Source: Azoarcus sp. CIB (lineage in GTDB: Bacteria > Pseudomonadota > Gammaproteobacteria > Burkholderiales > Rhodocyclaceae). From it: a DNA stretch of 64,000 bases. The position numbers and the translations under genes are program-made. The stretch is from assembly GCF_001190925.1 (NCBI RefSeq), contig NZ_CP011072.1, forward strand, positions 868,001-932,000. The letters run 5' to 3'. Below the pieces are notes generated by a model. It made no database searches, was not told the origin of the DNA, and worked only from the letters and a program-made list of their open reading frames with translations. Shown here piece after piece: positions 58,314-64,000 of the stretch; positions within the stretch are counted from its first letter, which is position 1; each line of letters opens with the position of its first letter.

Positions 58314-59276
58314 ATGAGCCGCCTGACCGACGACCCCGAGATCGCCGCCGCGCAGCAGGTGTTGCGCCGCGTGCCTGCGCCGCTCGTGAGCGTGGTGATT
58401 CCGTCCTACAACCGCGGGCACGCGATTGGTGCGTGCATCGCCAGCGTGCTGGCGCAGACGCTGGAGGATTTCGAGATCGTCGTCGTGGACGACGCCTCGA
58501 CCGACGACACGCGCGAGCGCGTCGCGGCGATCGGCGATCCGCGGGTGCGCTACGTCGCGCATGAGCACAACCGCGGCGGGGCTGCGGCGCGCAACACCGG
58601 CGTGCGGGTCGCGACCGGCGACTTCATCGCCTTCCTCGACAGCGACGACAGCTGGGCGCCGCGCAAGCTCGAGCGGCAGATCGCGCTGCTGGGCGAGCGC
58701 GGGCCGGAGTACGGCCTCGCGTACACCTGGTTCATCGGCCGCGACCGCGACGGCCACGAGGTGTCGCGCTCGGACCGCAGCCTCGACGGCAGCGTCGCCG
58801 ATGCGCTGCTGGTCGCGAACCACGTCGGCACCTTCTCCAGCATCGTCGTGCGGCGCGACGTGTTCGAACGCGTGGGCGGTCTCGACGAAGGCCTCAGGAG
58901 CTGCCAGGACTGGGATCTGTCGATCCGCCTGAGCCGCGTGACGAAGTTCTGCTGCGTCGAGGACTACCTGGTCTCGTACTTCCACAATGGTGCCGACAAG
59001 CATCGCATCTCGTCGAATCCTGCGTCCCTGATCCAGGGGCACCGGCGCATGCTGGAGAAGTTTTCCGACGAGTATGCGCGCCTGCCGCGCGAGCAGGCCG
59101 CGCAGGCGCTGAGGGGCTTCCTCGACGTGTTCGCGGGCGCCGGGTCGTTCGAGGACGTGCTGCGGCTCGGCCGTCGCATCGTTGCGACGACGCCCCGTCC
59201 GGGCAGCGCGCTGCTGTGCGGCGTGGCGCTCGCGCGGGCGGCCAAGCGGCGCATGACGGGGCGCTTCGGGTACTGA
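58314..59276 (+). CDS. Glycosyltransferase family 2
   Basis: This 320-residue enzyme has a GT-A domain: SVVIPSYNRGHAIGACIASV, the EIVVVDDASTD metal/nucleotide region, NRGGAAARNTGVRVATGDFI and FLDSDDSWAP with the DxD. It likely adds one sugar to the lipid-linked repeat. The C-terminal part is helical and ends in a basic tail with no clear membrane helix. It begins 3 bases after epsG and ends one base before the next gene, so it is tightly clustered. The donor and acceptor are unknown. Confidence 0.92.
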   Translation: MSRLTDDPEIAAAQQVLRRVPAPLVSVVIPSYNRGHAIGACIASVLAQTLEDFEIVVVDDASTDDTRERVAAIGDPRVRYVAHEHNRGGAAARNTGVRVATGDFIAFLDSDDSWAPRKLERQIALLGERGPEYGLAYTWFIGRDRDGHEVSRSDRSLDGSVADALLVANHVGTFSSIVVRRDVFERVGGLDEGLRSCQDWDLSIRLSRVTKFCCVEDYLVSYFHNGADKHRISSNPASLIQGHRRMLEKFSDEYARLPREQAAQALRGFLDVFAGAGSFEDVLRLGRRIVATTPRPGSALLCGVALARAAKRRMTGRFGY

Positions 59277-59277
59277 C

Positions 59278-60681
59278 GTGGGCTACGCGGTGCAATCGCC
59301 CCCTCCTGCCGTGCTGACCGGCGGCGCGCTGCTCGTCGCGCTGGCGGTCGGGCTGGCGCTGCCGCTGTACGCGGAGGCGATGTCCGGGAGCGTCGTGCGG
59401 CTGCTGGCGCTGCCGGCACTGCTGGTGCTCGCGATCGTCTTCCTGTACGACCGGCTGATGCTGCTCGCGCTGGTGCTGCTGCTGCGCGCGGCGGGCGACC
59501 TGGTGTTCGAGAACACGCGCGTCGCGGTGGGCGGCCTCGCGATCGGCTTCGGCGGGCTGGTGAATGCCTTCGTGATCCTGATCGCCGTGCTGCTGGTCGC
59601 GGCGCGGCCGGAGCGCTTTCCGCGCCGGATGGGCGCGCCCTGGGCAGGCTTCCTGATCGCGGCACTGGTCGGCGTGGGCATGGCGCCGAACGCCGGCGAC
59701 GCGGTGCGGAGCTACCTCGGCCTGCTGTCCTACTTCGCGGTCTTCGTCAGCGCGTTCCACTTCGTGAAGGGCGAGGGCGATTTCAAGGTGTGCGTGAAGC
59801 TGGTGCTGCTGTCGTCGCTGCTGCCGGCCGCGTACGGGTTCGCGGAGCTGGCGCTGCACGGGCTGGCTGGCGGCCTGCAGGCCTTCCGCCTGAAGAGCAC
59901 CTTCAGCCATCCGAACATCTTCGCGTTCTACCTGACGCTGGTGCTGCTGCTGGCGCTGTACGCGCTGAAGAGCCCGGCGGTCGTGCTGACGCCGCTGCGC
60001 CGCGCGCTGCTGACGGCCTACGTGCCGGTGCTGCTGGGCCTGCTGCTGCTCACGCAGACGCGCAGCGCGTGGGTCGCCTGCTTCGCGATCTTCGCGCTGT
60101 ATGCGCTGATGTTCGAGCGGCGCTACCTCGTCTATCTGCTGCTCGCGCCGGCGCTTGCGCTGCTGGTGCCGGGGGTGCACGAGCGCGTCCTCGATCTGGG
60201 CAGCGGCAACGAGATCGTGCAGTACGCGAAGCTCAATTCCTTCGCGTGGCGCCTGCAGATCTGGGAGTACGGCCTGCGCTGGATCGGCCCCGGGAACCTG
60301 CCGCTCGGCTATGGGCTGGGCGCGTTCAAGCATTTCGCGCCGGTCTTCTTCCCGTACTCGGGCGGGGTGAATTTCGGCGCGCACAACATCTACGTGCAGA
60401 TCCTGTTCGAACTCGGCGTGCTCGGCCTCGCGGCCTTCGCGTGGCTGTTCGCACGCCTGTTCGCGACGCTGCGGCGCATGGCCGCGGTCGACCGCCTCGG
60501 CGCCTTCGTCGCGATTGCGCTGGTCGTCGAGTACCTGATCATTTCCGCATCGGACAACGTCCTCGCCTATCTCGCCTTCAACTGGTACGTGTGGTTCGTG
60601 CTCGGCGCCGCCTGCGCCGTTGCGCTGAGCCGGACGGCGACGGCAAGCGCGGCGACGCAGACGGAAGGAGACACAGCATGA
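59278..60681 (+). CDS. O-antigen ligase/polymerase-like membrane protein
   Basis: This 467-residue protein has about ten to twelve membrane helices and one periplasmic loop near residues 290-360 with the SFAWRLQIWEYGLRWIGP and LGYGLGAFKHFAPVF segments, features of the Wzy/WaaL superfamily. It probably polymerises or transfers repeat units on the periplasmic side. The start is GTG at 59278, one base after the glycosyltransferase stop. Its stop overlaps the next ATG as ATGA. Confidence 0.85.
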   Translation: MGYAVQSPPPAVLTGGALLVALAVGLALPLYAEAMSGSVVRLLALPALLVLAIVFLYDRLMLLALVLLLRAAGDLVFENTRVAVGGLAIGFGGLVNAFVILIAVLLVAARPERFPRRMGAPWAGFLIAALVGVGMAPNAGDAVRSYLGLLSYFAVFVSAFHFVKGEGDFKVCVKLVLLSSLLPAAYGFAELALHGLAGGLQAFRLKSTFSHPNIFAFYLTLVLLLALYALKSPAVVLTPLRRALLTAYVPVLLGLLLLTQTRSAWVACFAIFALYALMFERRYLVYLLLAPALALLVPGVHERVLDLGSGNEIVQYAKLNSFAWRLQIWEYGLRWIGPGNLPLGYGLGAFKHFAPVFFPYSGGVNFGAHNIYVQILFELGVLGLAAFAWLFARLFATLRRMAAVDRLGAFVAIALVVEYLIISASDNVLAYLAFNWYVWFVLGAACAVALSRTATASAATQTEGDTA

Positions 60682-62105
60682 CAAATATCATCCGGCGCCC
60701 CCCGGGCGCGCGCGTTGCATCGTTCGCGGCCTGCGGGCTGGCGCTGGCACTCGCCGGCGGCGGCGTCGCGGCGCAGAACGGGACGGTGTGGGGTAGCTAT
60801 GAGACGCCGTTCGCGGCCACTTCGCCGTGGAACAGCCGCCCCGTGAACCCGAAGTTCAGTGATTTCGTGATTCCCAAGTCGGACTACTACCCGTCGATCG
60901 CCGAAGGGGCTTGGTCGACCGGCGTGTTCGTCGCGGGCAGCGAGGATCCGCCGGTGACCGTGGTCGGGCCGCCGAACAGCAAGGGCGTGTGGGACCCCGA
61001 TGCGGGCGTCCATCGCACGGTGGCGATCCCGCGTTGGCCCGCGGACGTGATACCGGCCAGCGCTGCGGATGGGCACGCGGACATCGTCGATCCGGTCGCC
61101 GGTGTCATCCATTCCTTTTACAAGCTGCGCCAGTCGGCGGGGCAGTGGATGGCTGCGCAGTACGCGTGGACGCGCCTCGACGGGCGCGGCTGGGGCGATC
61201 CGGCGCACTACTTCCAGGGCGCGCGGGCGGCCGCGGTGCCGACCTCGGGCGGTCTGATGCGCAAGCACGAGATCGACGACGGGCGGCCGCTGTACCGCCA
61301 TGCGCTGGCGATGTCGCTGACCTACAACGCGTTGTCGGCGAATCCGGCCTATGTCTTCCCGGCCACGTCGGCCGACCGTGACGCGGCGACGACCAATACC
61401 GGCAAGATCCCCGAAGGCGCGCTGGTGATGCTGCCGCCCGAGTTCAACGTCGGCAGCATCCAGACGCCGGCCGTGCGCAAGGTGGCCGAGACGCTGAAGA
61501 CCTATGGCGCCTACGTCGTCGACCGCAACCGCGGCACGCCCTACGTCATCTACGTCGAGAACGGGTCGGGCTTCAACCTGCATCGCGGCGGCTGGAACAC
61601 CGTGGCGGCGGCGGATCTCGAACGCATCCGCCAGGGGCTGCGGCAGGTGGTCGCGGTCGACGGCTGGGTCGATGGCGACGATCGGCCCGTCGAGGCGGAG
61701 CGCAATCTCAACCTGCTGTCGATGCGCGGGCCGTGGACGCGGACGAGCGGCACGGTATCGGGCAGCTTCGAGACCTGGGCGCAGGCGGTCGTGTTCCCGC
61801 CGAGCGCGAGCGCGACGGTGATGGTGAACAGCAGCGGCCGCAGCCTGCACCCGGTCGCATGGGCGGTGCCGGTCGCCGGCCAGGGCTATCGCCTGCGCGC
61901 GATCGCGACCGGCGGTGCGCGCCTGCGCCTGCAGCTGCGCGACAAGGCGAGCGGCGCGACGGTGTTCGACAGCAAGGAACTGAACAACGACGAGGTCGCC
62001 GACTTCGTCTGGCCGGGCGGGACAGTGACGCCGGTGGTGACGGTGACCAGCGGCATCGGCAGCGGCTCGACGGTGCGCGCCGAACTGCTGAGGACGGGCG
62101 GATGA
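60678..62105 (+). CDS. Secreted protein of unknown function in the exopolysaccharide cluster
   Basis: I cannot assign this 475-residue protein. It has a signal peptide (ASFAACGLALALAGGGVAAQ) and a large, probably globular exported part. It contains TSPWNSRPVNPKFSDFVIP, GHADIVDPVAGVIHSFYKL, GGLMRKHEIDDGRPLYRHAL and, in the last third, strand-rich, probably beta-sandwich sequence. The position between the polymerase-like gene and an acetyltransferase suggests a polysaccharide-modifying or -cleaving enzyme, but no known lyase or hydrolase motif was recognised. The ATG at 60678 overlaps the upstream stop and has GGAGA nearby. Confidence 0.75.
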   Translation: MTNIIRRPPGARVASFAACGLALALAGGGVAAQNGTVWGSYETPFAATSPWNSRPVNPKFSDFVIPKSDYYPSIAEGAWSTGVFVAGSEDPPVTVVGPPNSKGVWDPDAGVHRTVAIPRWPADVIPASAADGHADIVDPVAGVIHSFYKLRQSAGQWMAAQYAWTRLDGRGWGDPAHYFQGARAAAVPTSGGLMRKHEIDDGRPLYRHALAMSLTYNALSANPAYVFPATSADRDAATTNTGKIPEGALVMLPPEFNVGSIQTPAVRKVAETLKTYGAYVVDRNRGTPYVIYVENGSGFNLHRGGWNTVAAADLERIRQGLRQVVAVDGWVDGDDRPVEAERNLNLLSMRGPWTRTSGTVSGSFETWAQAVVFPPSASATVMVNSSGRSLHPVAWAVPVAGQGYRLRAIATGGARLRLQLRDKASGATVFDSKELNNDEVADFVWPGGTVTPVVTVTSGIGSGSTVRAELLRTGG

Positions 62106-62734
62106 GCGCGTCGTCGCATAGCCCTGGGGGCGACGCGTTGCGTGCGCCGCGCGATACCGATTGGGCTGCGGACCTGCGCCGCTGCGGCCTGCGCCGCCCC
62201 TTCCTGAAGGAGCAATCGATCTGGGCCGTCGCCGTGTATCGCTTCGGCCGCCGCGTCGATGCACGTCCGGACGGTGTTGCGAAGCGGCTGCTGACGGCGG
62301 GCTACTGGCTTGCCTTCCGCGTCGTCGAAACCGTGGTCGGCATCAGCCTGCCGAAGGCCGCGCGGATCGGCGGCGGGCTGCGCATCTGGCACTTCGGCGG
62401 CGTGTTCGTGCATCCCGGCGCCGTGATCGGGCGCAACTGCACGCTGCGCCAGGGCGTGACGATCGGCAACCGCCACGAGGGTGGCCCGGCGCCGGTGATC
62501 GGCGACGACGTCGAGTTCGGCGCCTACGCGCAGGTGCTGGGGGGTGTGCGCATCGGCCGGGGCTGCCGCATCGGCGCGCTGTCGGTGGTGCTGTGCGACG
62601 TGCCCGACGGCGCGACCGCGGTGGGGGCGCCGGCGCGCATCGTCGGCGGAGGTGGCGCCGCGGCGCGGCGAGCGATGGAAGAGGAGAGGCAAGTGGTGGA
62701 AGTCGACAATCTCGTCGCGGAGGGCGGACGTTGA
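62102..62734 (+). CDS. Serine acetyltransferase-like (left-handed beta-helix) acetyltransferase
   Basis: This 210-residue protein has hexapeptide repeats forming a left-handed beta-helix: GGGLRIWHFGGVFVHPGAVI, IGRNCTLRQGVTIGNRHEGG, and GDDVEFGAYAQVLGG. It resembles the CysE-like enzymes in exopolysaccharide clusters and probably acetylates the polymer or a precursor sugar. The start overlaps the upstream stop as ATGA, and its stop overlaps the next TTG start. Serine acetylation for cysteine synthesis is less likely given the context. Confidence 0.85.
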   Translation: MSASSHSPGGDALRAPRDTDWAADLRRCGLRRPFLKEQSIWAVAVYRFGRRVDARPDGVAKRLLTAGYWLAFRVVETVVGISLPKAARIGGGLRIWHFGGVFVHPGAVIGRNCTLRQGVTIGNRHEGGPAPVIGDDVEFGAYAQVLGGVRIGRGCRIGALSVVLCDVPDGATAVGAPARIVGGGGAAARRAMEEERQVVEVDNLVAEGGR

Positions 62735-63936
62735 GGATCGCCTACCTGATCAACCAGTACCCGAAGGTGAGCCACAGCTTCATCCGGCGCGAGATCCTCG
62801 CGCTGGAGCGGCAGGGCTTCGACGTGCTGCGCATCGCCGTGCGCGGCTGGGATGCGGAGCTCGTGGATGCCGAGGACCGCGCCGAGCAGGCGCGCACGAC
62901 CTACCTGCTGCGGGACGGCATGGGGGCGCTGGCGAAGGCGGTCGTGCAGGTCGCGCTGCACCGCCCCGGCCGCTTTCTCGCGGCACTGCGGCTCGCGCTG
63001 CGCATGGGACGCCGCGCCGACCGGCCGTGGCCCTACCACCTCGTCTATCTCGCCGAGGCCTGCCGCGCCTTGCCGGCCCTGCGCGAATTCGGCGCGCGCC
63101 ACGTGCATGCCCATTTCGGCACCAACCCGGCCGAGGTCGCGATGCTGATCGAGGCGCTCGCGGGCGTGCCCTACAGCTTCACGGTGCATGGGCCGGACGA
63201 GTTCGACAAGCCCGGCTTTCTCGGCACCGGCGAGAAGATCCGCCGCTCCGCCTTCGTCGTCGCGATCAGCTCCTTCGGCCGCAGCCAGCTCTTCCGCTGG
63301 GCGGCGCACCGCGACTGGGAGCGCGTGAAGATCGTGCATTGCGGGCTGGAGCCGGCCTTCCATTGCGTGCCGGCGACGCCGGTGCCGGCCGCGCCGCGCC
63401 TGGTGTGCGTCGGCCGCCTGTGCGAGCAGAAGGGCCAACTGCTGCTGGTCGAGGCGCTCGCGCGGCTGGCGGCGCAGAACATCGACTTCGAGATGGTGTT
63501 CGCGGGCGACGGCGAGCTGCGTGGCGAGATCGAACGCCTCGTTGCCCGGCACGGCCTGCAGGGACGGATCCGGATCACCGGCTGGATCAGCAGCGAGCAG
63601 GTGCGCGACGAGATCCTCGCCGCGCGCGCGCTGGTGCTGCCGAGCTTCGCCGAAGGCCTGCCGGTCGTCATCATGGAAGCGCTCGCGCTGCGCCGGCCGG
63701 TGGCCACGACCTATGTTGCGGGCATCCCCGAACTGGTGCGCCCGCAGGAAAACGGCTGGCTCTTTCCGGCCGGGTCGGTCGAGGCGCTCGCCACCGTGCT
63801 GGAAACCGTGCTGGCGGCGCCGGCCGCGGAGCTCGAACGTATGGGCGAGGCGGGGCGCCGGCGCGTGCTCGAGCGCCACGATGTGGACCGCGAGGCGGCG
63901 AAGCTCGCGGACTACTTCCACGAGGCTTGCGCATGA
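62731..63936 (+). CDS. Glycosyltransferase family 4 (GT-B)
   Basis: This 401-residue enzyme begins MRIAYLINQYPKVSHSFIRR, has HVHAHFGTNPAEVAMLIEAL and the TVHGPDEFD motif, and a GT-B donor domain with LVCVGRLCEQKGQLLLVEAL and the EX7E-type segment PSFAEGLPVVIMEALAL. It likely adds a sugar to the repeat unit. The start is TTG at 62731, overlapping the acetyltransferase stop as TTGA. Such an overlap favours translational coupling; no ATG or GTG fits better. It overlaps the next gene by ATGA. Confidence 0.9.
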   Translation: MRIAYLINQYPKVSHSFIRREILALERQGFDVLRIAVRGWDAELVDAEDRAEQARTTYLLRDGMGALAKAVVQVALHRPGRFLAALRLALRMGRRADRPWPYHLVYLAEACRALPALREFGARHVHAHFGTNPAEVAMLIEALAGVPYSFTVHGPDEFDKPGFLGTGEKIRRSAFVVAISSFGRSQLFRWAAHRDWERVKIVHCGLEPAFHCVPATPVPAAPRLVCVGRLCEQKGQLLLVEALARLAAQNIDFEMVFAGDGELRGEIERLVARHGLQGRIRITGWISSEQVRDEILAARALVLPSFAEGLPVVIMEALALRRPVATTYVAGIPELVRPQENGWLFPAGSVEALATVLETVLAAPAAELERMGEAGRRRVLERHDVDREAAKLADYFHEACA

Positions 63937-64000
63937 GCATCGTGTCCGCGCTCCTCGCCATCGTCCCCGCGCTGCTCCTCGTGCCGGTGGTCCTGCTGTT
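63933..64000 (+). CDS. Membrane protein start, probably a glycosyltransferase (cut by window edge)
   Basis: Only 22 codons are visible. They encode a single hydrophobic helix (IVSALLAIVPALLLVPVVLL) at the N-terminus. The ATG overlaps the preceding stop as ATGA, so it is part of the eps run. Membrane-anchored family-2 glycosyltransferases in such clusters often start this way, but the identity is uncertain. Confidence 0.5.
   Translation, partial: MSIVSALLAIVPALLLVPVVLL

Noticed and set aside
59790..60677. Long upstream extension of the secreted-protein open frame
   Set aside because: It lies out of frame within the polymerase-like gene; the ATG at 60678 gives the signal peptide and an ATGA overlap.

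Overview
The window is a GC-rich chromosomal segment, most likely from a betaproteobacterium of the Azoarcus/Thauera/Aromatoleum group (Rhodocyclales). This placement rests on gene content and gene order: argH, an AlgR-type regulator, ppc and hemC-hemD-hemX-hemY as neighbours; dusB-fis-purH-purD-hemF; amgK-murU divergent from lptD-surA-pdxA-rsmA; a methanolan-type eps cluster; and a decayed CaiB/BaiF CoA-transferase of a kind common in aromatic-compound degraders. It is inference from the sequence, not a database match.

Layout. 1-3430 (minus): a periplasmic solute-binding protein overlaps a membrane GGDEF-EAL protein that runs off the left edge. 3724-7612 (plus): an aromatic/aspartate aminotransferase, a CoA-transferase remnant, then groES-groEL behind a sigma32-like promoter and a perfect CIRCE operator. 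7944-12238: a two-component system followed by a DUF485-actP acetate-permease pair; matching CTTAC-type repeats precede both units. 12395-16329: tRNA-Phe, hemA, prfA, prmC and a monothiol glutaredoxin. 16384-21058 (minus): a Ser/Thr kinase with a cyclic-nucleotide-binding domain, then a four-gene cassette of a Tat-exported cysteine-containing protein, a PqqD-like chaperone, an HPr-kinase-related kinase and a nucleotidyltransferase. This is the least understood block in the window.

21072-34731 is mainly core metabolism: argH, an orphan LytTR regulator, ppc, the haem genes hemC/D/X/Y and hemF, purD, purH, fis and dusB (to 35750). 35841-41890 (minus) carries a diguanylate cyclase with a CxxCH haem motif in its sensor domain, a ubiH-type hydroxylase, pepP, and the murU/amgK muramate-recycling pair. 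42005-47728 (plus) is the envelope/maintenance cluster lptD-surA-pdxA-rsmA. 47803-50237 (minus) has a DUF2892 membrane protein, a Crp/Fnr regulator, exonuclease III and a DUF3617 protein.

50350-64000 is an exopolysaccharide locus: a divergent initiating glycosyltransferase, then epsL, a small unknown envelope protein, epsD, epsE, epsF, epsG, glycosyltransferases, a polymerase/ligase-like membrane protein, a secreted protein of unknown function and an acetyltransferase. Many of these genes overlap by ATGA- or TTGA-type junctions. No exosortase is visible before the right edge, where the cluster continues. No CRISPR array, insertion sequence, phage or rRNA operon was seen.
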